DNA from: Mycobacterium asiaticum
Lineage (GTDB): Bacteria > Actinomycetota > Actinomycetes > Mycobacteriales > Mycobacteriaceae
Assembly: GCF_001673635.1 (NCBI RefSeq)
Contig: NZ_LZMH01000008.1
Coordinates: 62,001-126,000, forward strand
DNA length: 64,000 nucleotides
Direction: 5' to 3'
The notes beneath the pieces were generated by a model that did no database searches, was not told the origin of the DNA, and worked only from the letters and a program-made list of their open reading frames with translations. Below, piece after piece: positions 13,351-27,831 of this stretch; within the stretch, counting starts at the first letter, position 1, and each line of letters opens with the position of its first letter. The translations under genes were made by a program, and so were the position numbers.

Positions 13351-14604
13351 GTGGCGGAGCGATTCGTGGTGACTGGTGGCAACCGGTTGTCAGGCGAAGT
13401 CGCTGTTGGGGGCGCCAAGAACAGTGTGCTCAAGCTGATGGCCGCCACACTGCTGGCCGAGGGCACCAGCACCATCACCAACTGCCCCGACATTCTTGAC
13501 GTGCCGCTGATGGCCGAGGTGCTGCGAGGTCTGGGTGCCACCGTCGAGCTCGACGGTGACGTCGCCCGCATCACCTCGCCCGACGAGCCCAAATACGACG
13601 CCGACTTCGCGGCGGTGCGCCAGTTCCGCGCCTCGGTGTGCGTGCTGGGTCCGCTGGTCGGACGCTGCAAGAAGGCCAGGGTCGCGCTGCCCGGCGGTGA
13701 CGCGATCGGGTCGCGACCGCTGGACATGCACCAGGCTGGCCTCCGGCAACTGGGCGCGCAGTGCAACATCGAACACGGCTGCGTGGTGGCCCAGGCAGAT
13801 ACGTTGCGCGGGGCGGAGATTCAGCTCGAATTCCCCTCAGTCGGCGCCACCGAGAACATCCTGATGGCCGCCGTGGTGGCCGAGGGTGTCACCACGATCC
13901 ACAATGCCGCGCGCGAACCCGACGTGGTCGACCTCTGCACGATGTTGAACCAGATGGGCGCGCAGGTCGAAGGCGCCGGCTCGCCGACCATGACCATTAC
14001 CGGGGTCCCGCGGCTGCATCCGACCGAGCACCGCGTCATCGGCGACCGCATCGTGGCCGCCACCTGGGGCATTGCCGCCGCCATGACCCGCGGCGACATC
14101 ACTGTGACGGGAATAGACCCGTCCCACCTGCAGTTGGTGCTGCATAAGTTGCACGATGCGGGCGCCACGGTCACCCAGACCGACAACAGCTTCCGGATCG
14201 CGCAGTACGAGCGGCCCAAAGCGGTGAACGTGGCCACGCTGCCGTTCCCCGGATTTCCCACCGATCTACAGCCAATGGCGATCGCACTGGCGTCCATTGC
14301 CGACGGAACTTCGATGATTACCGAGAACGTCTTCGAGGCGCGCTTTCGATTCGTCGAGGAAATGATCCGATTGGGGGCGGATGCGCGCACCGACGGCCAT
14401 CACGCTGTGGTGCGCGGTCTGCCGCAACTTTCGAGCGCGCCGGTGTGGTGTTCGGACATCCGCGCGGGCGCCGGCCTGGTGCTCGCGGGCCTCGTCGCGG
14501 ACGGCGACACCGAGGTCCACGACGTCTTCCACATCGACCGTGGCTACCCGTTATTCGTTGAGAACCTGGGGATTTTGGGAGCTGAGATCGAGCGGGTACA
14601 GTAG
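13351..14604 (+). CDS. murA: UDP-N-acetylglucosamine 1-carboxyvinyltransferase MurA
   Basis: First committed enzyme of peptidoglycan synthesis, transferring enolpyruvate from PEP to UDP-GlcNAc in the cytoplasm. The 417-residue protein begins at GTG 13351 with the family-typical [17 protein letters not shown]. At the active-site loop, Asp117 ([10 protein letters not shown]) replaces the cysteine that fosfomycin alkylates, a known cause of intrinsic mycobacterial fosfomycin resistance. It lies immediately upstream of the rRNA operon, as in M. tuberculosis. Confidence 0.97.
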   Translation: MAERFVVTGGNRLSGEVAVGGAKNSVLKLMAATLLAEGTSTITNCPDILDVPLMAEVLRGLGATVELDGDVARITSPDEPKYDADFAAVRQFRASVCVLGPLVGRCKKARVALPGGDAIGSRPLDMHQAGLRQLGAQCNIEHGCVVAQADTLRGAEIQLEFPSVGATENILMAAVVAEGVTTIHNAAREPDVVDLCTMLNQMGAQVEGAGSPTMTITGVPRLHPTEHRVIGDRIVAATWGIAAAMTRGDITVTGIDPSHLQLVLHKLHDAGATVTQTDNSFRIAQYERPKAVNVATLPFPGFPTDLQPMAIALASIADGTSMITENVFEARFRFVEEMIRLGADARTDGHHAVVRGLPQLSSAPVWCSDIRAGAGLVLAGLVADGDTEVHDVFHIDRGYPLFVENLGILGAEIERVQ

Positions 14605-14665
14605 CTACAAGTTCAACGCCCACCAGGCGCGGTCACCTCCCAGCGGAGGAGATCGAAACCGGGGC

Positions 14666-14695
14666 TTGACTCTCCTGCTGGATCTGTATTAAGCT
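14666..14695 (+). promoter_or_regulatory. rRNA operon promoter P1
   Basis: TTGACT at 14666-14671 and TAAGCT at 14690-14695 are separated by 18 bases, matching the spacing and position of the mycobacterial rrnA P1 promoter. The downstream start region GGCAGGGTTGCCCC is conserved with M. tuberculosis. Transcription probably starts near 14702. Confidence 0.8.
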
Positions 14696-14908
14696 GGCAG
14701 GGTTGCCCCAAAACGGGCGCAAAACAAGCTAGAAGTGTTGTTTGAGAACTCAATAGTGTGTTTGGTGTTTTGTTTGTTGTTGTTTTTTTGACTGCATCTC
14801 ACACCCCCCGTGTGTGGGTGTAGTCGGTTTATTTTGATGCCAGTTTTTGGTGTCTTTTTGTTAGATCAGATTATCTCTGATTGTGAATTCACCTCGCTAT
14901 CGAGGGGT
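14696..14908 (+). promoter_or_regulatory. rRNA operon leader with antitermination boxA
   Basis: The 304-base gap between murA and the 16S gene holds the P1 promoter and this leader. TGTTTGAGAACT at 14739-14750 continues into CAATAGTGTG, the mycobacterial boxA-like antitermination site. The same 12-mer recurs in the 16S-23S spacer at 16624-16635. The T-rich stretch about 14760-14790 and the segment before the 16S start probably take part in RNase III processing stems. No gene is seen. Confidence 0.7.
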
Positions 14909-19834
<4,926 letters not shown>

Positions 19835-19920
19835 CACAACCAAACTCGCAACCACATATCTAGTGACACGGCTTTTAGTCGTGGGCACCACACCCCCCAT
19901 CAACACAAATTTAAATAGAG

Positions 19921-20036
19921 TTACGGCGGCCACAGCGACAGGGAAACGCCCGGTCCCATCCCGAACCCGGAAGCTAAGCCTGTCAGCGCCGATGGTACTG
20001 CCCTTTTCGGGTGGAAGAGTAGGACACCGCCGAACA
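19921..20036 (+). rRNA. rrf: 5S ribosomal RNA
   Basis: About 116 bases, starting TTACGGCGGCCACAGCG and ending ACACCGCCGAACA, with the two ends pairing as helix I. The conserved loop CCCGAACCCGGAAGCTAAGC is present. It lies 86 bases after the 23S gene. Confidence 0.96.
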
Positions 20037-20039
20037 CAC

Positions 20040-20069
20040 AAAAACACCCCCTGCAAAGGGGGTGTTTTT
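20040..20069 (+). terminator. rRNA operon intrinsic terminator
   Basis: Perfect 12-bp stem (AAAAACACCCCC, loop TGCAAA, GGGGGTGTTTTT) ending in a T-run, 3 bases after the 5S gene. It is the most canonical rho-independent terminator in the window. Confidence 0.93.
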
Positions 20070-20178
20070 GCATTCCCGAGATAGTTCGTCGGACGTGGGC
20101 ATTAGGAGAAAATATGCCGCCCGCGAAATCCGCGCATAACCGGCACGCTCGGCGCGCCGGCCGCTTACCGCGGTGAGC

Positions 20179-20225
20179 AGACGTGAAAGCCCGCATTTTG
20201 TGCCGAAATGGGGGCTTTCACGTCT
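20179..20225. terminator. Bidirectional hairpin, copy B of the GAGCAGACG repeat
   Basis: Inverted repeat with perfect 14-bp arms (AGACGTGAAAGCCC 20179-20192, reverse complement 20212-20225), then a G-G mismatch and five more base pairs towards the loop. The outer GTGAGC part is kept only on the left side. It lies between the rRNA operon and the convergent ogt gene, downstream of the rRNA terminator. Confidence 0.7.
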
Positions 20226-20248
20226 TCGCGGGAAATCCGTGCGGGCGC

Positions 20249-20746
20249 TCAATCGAACAACGTCAGGTCCGCCGGCGCTCGTCGCTTTTCCAGCGCGAGT
20301 AGCGTCTGTTTCCGGTCCAATCCGCCGCCATATCCGGTCAATTTCCCGCTCGCGCCGATCACCCGGTGGCACGGGACGATAATGGCGATCGGGTTGTGCC
20401 CGTTGGCCAATCCGACGGCCCGCGCGGCGCCGGATGCACCGATCTGTTCGGCAATTTCGCCGTACGACCTGGTTTCGCCATACGGAATGGTCAACAGTGC
20501 CCGCCAGACCCGCTGCTGGAAGGCAGTGCCGCGCAGTTCCATGTCGATATCGAAATCGATCAGGTCGCCGGCGAAATAGGCATCGAGTTGCTTGGCCGCG
20601 CTGACGAATGCGCTGTCATCGAGTGCCCAGCCGGCGCGGCTGGGTTCGTAGGTCTGATCCACCATTCGTAGATTCGTCAGCACCCCGTCCTGTCCGGCCA
20701 GGGTGAGCGGTCCGATCGGGCTGTCGATGGTGCGGTAAGTGATCAC
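20249..20746 (-). CDS. ogt: Methylated-DNA-[protein]-cysteine S-methyltransferase
   Basis: Suicide DNA-repair protein that removes methyl groups from O6-methylguanine onto its own cysteine. The 165-residue protein has the active-site motif IVPCHRVIG and the helix-turn-helix segment GETRSYGEIAEQIGA. GTG 20746 is chosen because AAGGAG lies upstream, the length matches M. tuberculosis Ogt, and the codon overlaps the alkA stop as GTGA. It is coupled to the Ada/AlkA gene, giving an alkylation-repair operon. Confidence 0.95.
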   Translation of the reverse strand: MITYRTIDSPIGPLTLAGQDGVLTNLRMVDQTYEPSRAGWALDDSAFVSAAKQLDAYFAGDLIDFDIDMELRGTAFQQRVWRALLTIPYGETRSYGEIAEQIGASGAARAVGLANGHNPIAIIVPCHRVIGASGKLTGYGGGLDRKQTLLALEKRRAPADLTLFD

Positions 20747-22245
20747 GCAATCTCCTTCAGGTCCTGCGTCGGCGGCCATTGGTTCACCGGGTGCTCGAGC
20801 GTGGTCCAAAGATGCTGGGTGGCGTACGAACGCCAGGGCCTCCACCGGGCGCTGTGCTCGAGCAGAGCACGTTCCTGCGACGGCAGGCCCAACCGCTTGG
20901 CGGCCAGCTTCAGTCCGAGGTCACTGGCCGGGAACGCATCGGGGTCACCCAACCCACGCATCGCGATGATCTCCGCCGTCCAGGGCCCGACTCCGGGCAG
21001 GTCGATCAGCTGCCGACGCGTGCATATCCAGTCGCACCCGGGATCCAGGCTCACGCTGCCGTCGGCAATAGCGCCGATCAACACACTCAGGGTGCGTTTC
21101 CGTGCCTTCGGGACGGCCAGGTGGACCGGGTCGATGTCGGCCAACTGCTCGACGGACGGGAAGGTGTGGGTCAGCCCGCCCGCGCCGTCGTGCACCGGCT
21201 GCCCGTAGGCCGCAACCAGCCGTGCGGCGTGGGTACGCGCGGCCTTGGTCGATACCTGCTGGCCCAACACGGTCCGCACGGCGAGCTCGGCTTCGTCGAC
21301 GGTGCGGGGAATCCGTTGCCCCGGCGCCTTGGCGACCACCGGCCCCAGATCCGGGTCCGCGCTGAGCGCCTCGACCACCGCTTCGGGATCCGCGTCGAGG
21401 TCCAGCAGCCGCCGGCACCGGGCCGTCGCGGTGGTGAGATCCCGGAAGTCGTCCAGCACCAGCTGGCAGCGCACGTGGTCGGGGGCAGGGGTCAAGCTGA
21501 CCAGGCCGTTGCCCCAGGTGAGCCGCAGCGTGCGGCGGTACGCACCGTCGCGCACCTCCTCGCAACCCGGCACCGCGGTGGCGGCCAGATGCCCGAAGAC
21601 GCCCTCATAGGCGAACGGCGTGCGCACCGGCAGTCGCAGGGACACCGCCCCGGCCGACACCGTCCGGGCCGACCGGAACCGCGCCGCGGCGCGCCGGCGC
21701 AACGCCGTCGGGGTGCTGTCGCACACCAGGCGCACCGTGTCGTTGAACTGGCGGATGCTGGAAAAACCGGCGGCGAACGCGACGTCGCCGAACGGCAGGT
21801 CAGTGGTCTCGATCAGCACTCGCGCGGTCTGCATCCGCTGGGCGCGGGCCAGCGCGAGCGGCCCGGCGCCGACTTCGGCGTGCAGCAACCGTTCCACCTG
21901 CCGCGTCGTGTAGCCCAGGTGAGCGGCCAGGCCCGTCACGCCTTCGCGGTCCACGGTGCCGTCGGCGATCAAGCGCATGGCACGCGCCACGATGTCGCCG
22001 CGCACATTCCACTCCGGCGACCCGGGCGACGCGTCCGGACGGCATCGCTTGCAGGCTCGGAAGCCCTCTCGCTGGGCGGCGGCGGCCGTCGGGAGGAAAC
22101 GCACGTTGCGGGCCAACGGGGGCCGCACCGGACAGCTGGGCCGGCAATAGATCCGCGTGGTCAGGACCGCGATGACGAACCAGCCGTCAAACCGGGCGTC
22201 CTTGGCCTGGACCGCCCGGTAGCAGCGTTCGAAATCGTCGTGCAC
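20743..22245 (-). CDS. alkA: Ada/AlkA fusion: methylphosphotriester-responsive regulator and 3-methyladenine DNA glycosylase
   Basis: A 500-residue fusion for the adaptive response to DNA alkylation. The N-terminus has the Ada zinc and methyl-acceptor cysteines (YCRPSCPVRPP, CKRCRPD), followed by an AraC-type helix-turn-helix (GDVAFAAGFSSIRQFN). The C-terminal half is an AlkA glycosylase with the HhH motif LPGVGPWTAEIIAMR and the catalytic Asp in AFPASDLGL. GTG 22245 fits the start of the M. tuberculosis protein (Rv1317c). An upstream in-frame ATG at 22326 would overlap the cyclase gene and is less likely. Its stop overlaps the ogt start. Confidence 0.93.
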   Translation of the reverse strand: MHDDFERCYRAVQAKDARFDGWFVIAVLTTRIYCRPSCPVRPPLARNVRFLPTAAAAQREGFRACKRCRPDASPGSPEWNVRGDIVARAMRLIADGTVDREGVTGLAAHLGYTTRQVERLLHAEVGAGPLALARAQRMQTARVLIETTDLPFGDVAFAAGFSSIRQFNDTVRLVCDSTPTALRRRAAARFRSARTVSAGAVSLRLPVRTPFAYEGVFGHLAATAVPGCEEVRDGAYRRTLRLTWGNGLVSLTPAPDHVRCQLVLDDFRDLTTATARCRRLLDLDADPEAVVEALSADPDLGPVVAKAPGQRIPRTVDEAELAVRTVLGQQVSTKAARTHAARLVAAYGQPVHDGAGGLTHTFPSVEQLADIDPVHLAVPKARKRTLSVLIGAIADGSVSLDPGCDWICTRRQLIDLPGVGPWTAEIIAMRGLGDPDAFPASDLGLKLAAKRLGLPSQERALLEHSARWRPWRSYATQHLWTTLEHPVNQWPPTQDLKEIA

Positions 22246-22309
22246 TCTTCGACCATTACACCCCGACGCCGACATGACTGGCGGAAAAGCGACATCAACG
22301 TGGGTCGGT

Positions 22310-23944
22310 TCAGTCCTCGGAATCAACCGGATTCACCGGTGAGGCCAGCCGGGTCGGTTCGTCGTGTCCGCGCAGCGTCACTTCCTCGCCGAGGGTCCAG
22401 TGCTGTTGCTCCTCCTCGCTGGCACCCGACACCGCGTCTGAGGACGCCAGCAATCGGCCGGGATGGTCTTTGGCGAGCTCACACAGTCGGGCCGCCTCAT
22501 TGACCGGGCCGCCGATCACGGTGTATTCGAACCGCTCCTTGGCGCCGACGTTGCCGGCCACCACCTGGCCGGCAGCCACACCGATCCCGGCCCTGCACTC
22601 CGATATCTCGTTCGCCAGGCGCTCGGCCATGCAGCGCGCGGCGCTCAAGGCGGCATCCTCGGGTCTTTCCAGGCGGTTCGGGGCGCCGAAGATCGCCAGG
22701 GACGCGTCGCCTTCGAACTTGTTGACCAGACCACAATGCCGGTCCACCTCTTCGACGATGATCGTGAAAAACCGGTTGAGCACCTTGACCACATCTGCCG
22801 GGCGCTCGGTGGTCACCAGCTTGGTGGAGCCGATGATGTCGATGAACAGCACCGCCACGTGACGTTCTTCACCGCCGAGTTTGGGCTTTTCCTTTTCGGC
22901 GGCAAGCGCGACTTCTCGCCCGACGTGCCGGCCGAACAGGTCGCGCACCCGCTCGCGTTCGCGCAACCCGGCAACCATCGCGTTGAAACCACGCTGTAGC
23001 TCGCCGAGTTCCGTGCCGTCGAAGACCACCAGATCGCCACGCAGATTGCCGCGCTCGACGCGGCTGAGCGCCGCGCGCACCACCCGCACCGGCGTGGCGG
23101 TGAGCCAGGCCAGGATCCACATCAGCGTGAAGCCGAAGATCAGGGTCGCCGCCGCCACGAACAGGATGCAGACGGCGAATTGGGTCTCGGTCATGTTTCG
23201 CAACAGGATCTGGAAGATCGCCACCAAGGCGATGCCCACGACCGGCACGCCGGACCCGAGCAGCCAGACCATCAGGGTGCGGCCCATGATGCCCGGTGCC
23301 AATCGCCGTGGCGGCGGACCCGCTTCCAGCGCCTGCGCTGCCACTGGGCGCAGCGCGAACTCCGCCAGTAGATAACTCGCGGTGGCCACCAAGACGCCGC
23401 AGAAAGTCACCGAAAACATGAACCGCGGGATGAAGATGCGGTTCTCCAAGCCGTAGAGCGTGGTCAACAACGCCGCCCCAGCGCCCCAGAGGATCAGGTC
23501 GACGATTGCCACCCGCCATGGGGCCAAGAAGGTATTGCGTTCATCCTCAGGCGTGGGGTCGCGTTCTTCGATCGCCCACCGCAGTGCCCGCACGGTGCTC
23601 CGGGTGATCCAGAAGGTTCCCACCGCCAGCGCGAGCACGATGTATGCCGGCGACGCCCCCAACGTGATCCAGAGCAGCTCCTTGTCGAACACGCTCGGCA
23701 CCGGGATGGCCACCGTCACCAGCAGCAGCGCGACAACGATCCCCATCAGGTTCGCGCCGACGACCATCGAGGTCAGGATGATCTGGATGCGGACCCGGCG
23801 CCGCTGCTGGCTTTCGGACACGCGCCCGAGCAGCCATGATCCATATGCCGGCGTATCCGGCCGACCGCTCTGACGGGTGACCCTTTCCAGGACCCGGCCA
23901 AGACGCTGCGCAACGGTCTTCTTGCGGGTCGTAGTGGGCGTCAT
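22310..23944 (-). CDS. Membrane class III adenylate cyclase with HAMP domain
   Basis: A 544-residue protein of the Rv1318c/Rv1319c/Rv1320c type. Six transmembrane helices (about 55-280) are followed by a HAMP domain (about 281-335) and a class III cyclase domain (about 360-520). The metal-binding Asp369 (FIDIIGST) and Asp413 (NKFEGDAS), purine-selecting Lys409, and Asn482 and Arg486 (VNEAAR) are present. Thr475 occupies the second purine-selecting position, usually Asp. M. tuberculosis has three tandem copies here; this window has one, so the array is either contracted here or expanded there. Confidence 0.92.
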   Translation of the reverse strand: MTPTTTRKKTVAQRLGRVLERVTRQSGRPDTPAYGSWLLGRVSESQQRRRVRIQIILTSMVVGANLMGIVVALLLVTVAIPVPSVFDKELLWITLGASPAYIVLALAVGTFWITRSTVRALRWAIEERDPTPEDERNTFLAPWRVAIVDLILWGAGAALLTTLYGLENRIFIPRFMFSVTFCGVLVATASYLLAEFALRPVAAQALEAGPPPRRLAPGIMGRTLMVWLLGSGVPVVGIALVAIFQILLRNMTETQFAVCILFVAAATLIFGFTLMWILAWLTATPVRVVRAALSRVERGNLRGDLVVFDGTELGELQRGFNAMVAGLRERERVRDLFGRHVGREVALAAEKEKPKLGGEERHVAVLFIDIIGSTKLVTTERPADVVKVLNRFFTIIVEEVDRHCGLVNKFEGDASLAIFGAPNRLERPEDAALSAARCMAERLANEISECRAGIGVAAGQVVAGNVGAKERFEYTVIGGPVNEAARLCELAKDHPGRLLASSDAVSGASEEEQQHWTLGEEVTLRGHDEPTRLASPVNPVDSED

Positions 23945-23980
23945 GGTGGCGTCAGCCTATTCCGTCCAGCACGCTCTAAG

Positions 23981-24652
23981 GTGAGTCGGGTGCGTCTAGT
24001 GATCGCCCAATGCACCGTCGACTACATCGGTCGGCTCACCGCGCATCTCCCGTCGGCCCGCAGGTTGCTGCTGTTCAAAGCCGACGGCTCGGTCAGCGTG
24101 CACGCCGACGACCGCGCCTACAAGCCGCTCAACTGGATGAGTCCGCCGTGCTGGCTCAGCGAGGAGCCAGGCCCGGTATGGGTCGTGGAGAACAAGGCCG
24201 GCGAGCAGTTGCGCATCACCGTCGAGGAGATCGAGCACGACTCCAGTCACGAGCTCGGGGTCGACCCCGGGCTGGTCAAGGACGGTGTCGAGGCCCACTT
24301 ACAGGCATTGCTGGCCGAACATGTGCAGCTGCTCGGCGAGGGATACACGTTGGTCCGCCGCGAGTACATGACCGCGATCGGTCCGGTCGACCTGCTGTGC
24401 CGGGACGCCAACGGTGGCTCGGTGGCCGTGGAGATCAAGCGCCGCGGCGAGATCGACGGGGTAGAGCAGCTGACCCGCTACCTCGAGTTGCTCAATCGCG
24501 ACAGCGTGTTGGCTCCAGTCAAGGGAGTGTTTGCCGCCCAGCAGATCAAACCGCAGGCTCGGACGTTGGCAACCGATCGTGGAATCCGTTGTCTGACATT
24601 GGATTACGACAAGATGCGGGGGATGGACAGCGACGAGTACCGGCTGTTTTGA
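23981..24652 (+). CDS. nucS: Mismatch-specific endonuclease NucS (EndoMS)
   Basis: Cuts both strands at mismatches and underlies the MutS/MutL-independent mismatch correction of mycobacteria. The 223-residue protein has an N-terminal beta-rich domain and a RecB-like nuclease domain with GPVDLLCRD and VEIKRRGE, giving the D-ExK active site. GTG 23981 starts [11 protein letters not shown] as in homologues. It is divergent from the cyclase gene and coupled by TGATG to a small gene downstream. Confidence 0.95.
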   Translation: MSRVRLVIAQCTVDYIGRLTAHLPSARRLLLFKADGSVSVHADDRAYKPLNWMSPPCWLSEEPGPVWVVENKAGEQLRITVEEIEHDSSHELGVDPGLVKDGVEAHLQALLAEHVQLLGEGYTLVRREYMTAIGPVDLLCRDANGGSVAVEIKRRGEIDGVEQLTRYLELLNRDSVLAPVKGVFAAQQIKPQARTLATDRGIRCLTLDYDKMRGMDSDEYRLF

Positions 24653-24939
24653 TGGCTCGGCGCCGTAAACCGCCGCCGCGGACCCACGCGCTGCCGCCGA
24701 TGCTGCGGCGAGTCGAGACCGGCCCGGACGGCTACGAGTACGAGGTGCGTCCGGTCGCGGCGGCGCGGGCCGTCAAGACCTATCGCTGTCCCGGTTGCGA
24801 TCACGAAATTCGTTCGGGCATAGCGCATCTGGTGGTATGGCGGGCCGAATCACCGGGATCGATCGACGACCGTCGGCACTGGCATACGCCGTGCTGGACC
24901 CACCGCGCCACTCGCAGCCCGACCCGCAAGTGGTATTAG
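24652..24939 (+). CDS. Small zinc-ribbon-like protein downstream of nucS
   Basis: A 95-residue basic protein (starting [12 protein letters not shown]) with paired Cys/His ligands (CPGCDHEI and HWHTPCW) suggesting a metal-binding knuckle. The ATG shares a base with the nucS stop (TGATG), so the two are translationally coupled. The counterpart is Rv1322. The function is unknown; the coupling makes a role alongside NucS worth testing. Confidence 0.8.
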   Translation: MARRRKPPPRTHALPPMLRRVETGPDGYEYEVRPVAAARAVKTYRCPGCDHEIRSGIAHLVVWRAESPGSIDDRRHWHTPCWTHRATRSPTRKWY

Positions 24940-24940
24940 C

Positions 24941-25399
24941 TCAGCGAGGAGCCGGCTCTACCAACTCGATCAGCACGCCGCCGGCGTCCTTGGGGTGGAT
25001 GAAGTTGATCCGGGAGTTCGCGGTGCCGCGCCGGGGGGCTTCGTAGACCAGCCGAACTCCCTGCGACCGCAGTTGTTCGCACATCGCGTCCAGATCCCGA
25101 GTCCGGCAGGCCAGCTGCTGGATGCCCGGGCCGCGCTTGTCGATGAACTTCGCGATCACCGACGTCTCGTCGAGCGGGGCCATCAGTTGGATCTGCGCGC
25201 TGGTGCCTGGCACCGCCAGCATCGCCTCGCGGATCCCCTGGTCATCGTTGATCTCTTCGTGCACCAGGATCATGCCAAGATGGTCGTTGTACCACTCGAT
25301 GGCTGCATCCAGGTCGGCGACTGCAATGCCGACGTGATCGAGTCCGGTGACCAGCGAGGTAGCGAGACTGCGACGGGCGTCAACTTGATCGGTCGTCAT
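24941..25399 (-). CDS. mce: Methylmalonyl-CoA epimerase (VOC family)
   Basis: Interconverts the D and L isomers of methylmalonyl-CoA in propionate metabolism. The 152-residue VOC-fold protein has DHVGIAVADLDAAIEWY, the metal-ligand His and Glu positions, and the C-terminal motif HPKDAGGVLIELVE. ATG 25399 (MTTDQVDARR) is preferred over an upstream TTG. It ends one base after the small nucS-linked gene on the opposite strand and is divergent from fadA4. Confidence 0.9.
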   Translation of the reverse strand: MTTDQVDARRSLATSLVTGLDHVGIAVADLDAAIEWYNDHLGMILVHEEINDDQGIREAMLAVPGTSAQIQLMAPLDETSVIAKFIDKRGPGIQQLACRTRDLDAMCEQLRSQGVRLVYEAPRRGTANSRINFIHPKDAGGVLIELVEPAPR

Positions 25400-25481
25400 T
25401 ACATAACGGTAACCTCGGAACAAAGAATCCGCTTCTCCGGGTTGGCACTATCGGCCGTTCGGTGCGCGTGTAGGAGGTTTG

Positions 25482-26663
25482 ATGACAACGTCGGTGATAG
25501 TTGCTGGAGCGCGGACTCCCATCGGGAAGCTGATGGGCTCGCTGAAGGATTTCAGCGCCAGCGACCTGGGTGGGATCGCGATCAAGGCGGCCTTGGAGAA
25601 GGCGAATGTGCCGGCGTCGCTGGTCGAGTACGTGATCATGGGACAGGTCCTGACGGCCGGCGCCGGGCAGATGCCGGCGCGCCAGGCCGCCGTCGCGGCC
25701 GGTATCGGCTGGGATGTGCCGGCGCTGACCATCAACAAGATGTGTCTGTCCGGGATCGACGCCATCGCACTGGCTGACCAGCTCATTCGGGCCGGCGAGT
25801 TCGATGTGGTGGTCGCCGGTGGCCAGGAGTCCATGACCAAGGCGCCGCACCTGCTGATGGACAGCCGGTCGGGCTACAAGTACGGCGACGTCAAGGTCCT
25901 GGACCACATGGCCTACGACGGCCTGCACGACGTATTCACCGATCAGCCGATGGGCGCGCTCACCGAGCAGCGCAACGATGTCGACAAGTTCACCCGTCAG
26001 CAGCAGGACGAATACGCTGCCCGGTCGCATCAGAAGGCCGCCGCTGCCTGGAAGGACGGCGTGTTCGCCGACGAGGTCGTTCCGGTGCAGATTCCGCAGC
26101 GCAAAGGTGATCCCCTGCAGTTCAGCGAGGACGAGGGCATCCGCGCCAACACCACCGCCGATTCACTGGCCGGGCTCAAACCCGCGTTTCGCAAGGACGG
26201 CACCATCACGGCCGGCTCGGCGTCCCAGATTTCCGACGGCGCCGCCGCGGTGGTGGTGATGAAGAAGGAGAAGGCCCAGGAACTGGGGCTGACCTGGCTG
26301 GCCGAGATCGGTGCGCACGGCGTGGTGGCCGGGCCGGACTCCACGCTGCAGTCGCAGCCCGCCAACGCGATCAAGAAGGCGCTCGACCGGGAGGGCATCA
26401 CTGTCGACGAGCTCGACGTGGTGGAGATCAACGAAGCGTTCGCCGCGGTGGCGCTGGCTTCCACCCAGGAGCTCGGCGTCGACCCCGAAAAGGTCAACGT
26501 CAATGGCGGCGCGATCGCCGTCGGGCACCCGATCGGCATGTCCGGCGCCCGGATCACACTGCACGTGGCGCTGGAACTTGCTCGCCGCGGTTCGGGCATC
26601 GGCGTTGCAGCGCTGTGTGGTGCCGGCGGGCAGGGCGACGCGCTGATCCTGCGGGCTCCGTAA
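25482..26663 (+). CDS. fadA4: Acetyl-CoA acetyltransferase (thiolase) FadA4
   Basis: Biosynthetic-type thiolase of 393 residues that condenses or cleaves acetoacetyl-CoA. The acylated Cys is in [12 protein letters not shown], the catalytic His in [11 protein letters not shown], and the second Cys in [17 protein letters not shown] at 25472-25477 sets the ATG at 25482 rather than the TTG just before it. It is divergent from the methylmalonyl-CoA epimerase gene, as in M. tuberculosis (Rv1323). Confidence 0.95.
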   Translation: MTTSVIVAGARTPIGKLMGSLKDFSASDLGGIAIKAALEKANVPASLVEYVIMGQVLTAGAGQMPARQAAVAAGIGWDVPALTINKMCLSGIDAIALADQLIRAGEFDVVVAGGQESMTKAPHLLMDSRSGYKYGDVKVLDHMAYDGLHDVFTDQPMGALTEQRNDVDKFTRQQQDEYAARSHQKAAAAWKDGVFADEVVPVQIPQRKGDPLQFSEDEGIRANTTADSLAGLKPAFRKDGTITAGSASQISDGAAAVVVMKKEKAQELGLTWLAEIGAHGVVAGPDSTLQSQPANAIKKALDREGITVDELDVVEINEAFAAVALASTQELGVDPEKVNVNGGAIAVGHPIGMSGARITLHVALELARRGSGIGVAALCGAGGQGDALILRAP

Positions 26664-26666
26664 CCA

Positions 26667-26680
26667 AGCAAACGTTTGCT
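26667..26680. promoter_or_regulatory. 14-bp perfect palindrome after fadA4
   Basis: AGCAAACGTTTGCT is fully self-complementary and begins 4 bases after the fadA4 stop codon, 106 bases before the next gene. The form resembles TetR-family operators of actinobacteria. The cognate regulator is not evident in the window. Confidence 0.4.
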
Positions 26681-26785
26681 AGCGAGGCGCGCAGCGATGC
26701 CCACGGGCACCGATGTGAGATTGGTCATATCCGCCGGTCAGAGGCCGCCGCGACTAGACATAGGCGGCGTGACAGACTTGTCGGC

Positions 26786-27745
26786 GTGACACGTCCTCGG
26801 CCCTCGATCGGGCCAGCGTTGGCCGGTGCGGTCGACCTGTCCGGTCTCAAACAGCGCGCCCAGCAGAAGACAACGGCCGGCCCGACGACGGCTCGGTCGT
26901 CGGCACCGTCGGCATCGTCGGCACCGTCGGCACCCGGGTCCGGTGCTCCCGGCGAAGTACGGATCGTTCAGGTCACCGAAGCCAACTTCGAAGACGAGGT
27001 GATCAACCGGTCCGACGAGGTGCCGGTCGTCGTACTGCTGTGGTCGCCGCGCAGCGACGTCTGCGTCGACCTGCTCGAGACGTTGTCCGGGCTGGCCGCC
27101 GAGGACAACGACACCTGGGTGCTGGCCGCGGCGAATGTAGACGCCGCACCCGGCATCGCCCGGATTTTCGGGATACAAGCCGTCCCGACGGTGGTGGCTT
27201 TGGCTGCGGCACAACCGGTGTCGAGTTTCCAAGGGCCCCAACCGGCCGATCAGCTGCGGAGCTGGATCGACTCCTTGCTCGACGCGACTGCCGGAAAGCT
27301 CAAAGGGCCAGCGGGTTCGGGTGAAGCGCAGCAAGTCGATCCGGTGCTCGCCGAGGCGCGCCAGCAACTGGAGGCCGGTGACTTCGAGGCGGCGCGGACG
27401 TCATACCAGACGATCCTGGACGCCGAACCGGGCAGCGTGGAAGCCAAGGCGGCCATCCGCCAGATCGATTTCCTTACCCGCGCAACCGCGCAGCGACCCG
27501 ATGCGGTCGCTGTCGCCGACGCCGCCCCCGACGACATCGAAGCCGCGTTCGCGGCCGCCGACGTCCAAATCCTCAATCAGGATGTCAGCGCGGCCTTCGA
27601 GCGCCTGACCGCTCTGGTGCGCCGCACCTCCGGTGACGACCGCACCAAGGTGCGCACCAGGCTTATCGAGTTGTTCGAGCTATTCGACCCGGCCGATCCC
27701 GAGGTGGTCGCCGGCCGGCGCAACCTCGCCAACGCGTTGTACTGA
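26786..27745 (+). CDS. Thioredoxin-like protein with TPR region (CnoX/YbbN-like)
   Basis: A 319-residue cytoplasmic protein corresponding to Rv1324. A low-complexity Ala/Ser/Pro linker (about 30-52) precedes a thioredoxin-fold domain (about 58-170) and a TPR-like C-terminus (about 185-315). The active-site region reads WSPRSDVC, so the first redox Cys is missing and one Cys remains, as in chaperedoxins of the CnoX group. GTG 26786 gives the family N-terminus MTRPRPSIGPALAGAVDLS. A holdase role is inferred from the family. Confidence 0.85.
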   Translation: MTRPRPSIGPALAGAVDLSGLKQRAQQKTTAGPTTARSSAPSASSAPSAPGSGAPGEVRIVQVTEANFEDEVINRSDEVPVVVLLWSPRSDVCVDLLETLSGLAAEDNDTWVLAAANVDAAPGIARIFGIQAVPTVVALAAAQPVSSFQGPQPADQLRSWIDSLLDATAGKLKGPAGSGEAQQVDPVLAEARQQLEAGDFEAARTSYQTILDAEPGSVEAKAAIRQIDFLTRATAQRPDAVAVADAAPDDIEAAFAAADVQILNQDVSAAFERLTALVRRTSGDDRTKVRTRLIELFELFDPADPEVVAGRRNLANALY

Positions 27746-27753
27746 TCCCCTGC

Positions 27754-27811
27754 CGAGCAGACGCAAAAGCCCCCGACACGCCGTGCGTGCGGGGGCTTTT
27801 GCGTCTGCTCG
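27754..27811. terminator. Bidirectional hairpin, copy C of the GAGCAGACG repeat
   Basis: A perfect 21-bp inverted repeat: left arm 27754-27774 containing GAGCAGACGCAAAAGCCCCC, right arm 27791-27811, with a 16-base loop. It fills the gap between the convergent thioredoxin-like gene and glgB. Both arms lie outside the coding regions. Confidence 0.8.
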
Positions 27812-27831
27812 CGGGGAAAATCCGCGCGCGG

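Noticed and set aside
20779..22503. A 574-codon plus-strand open frame opposite the Ada/AlkA gene
   Set aside because: The opposite strand has a full set of family motifs; this frame is low-complexity Arg/Gly-rich.
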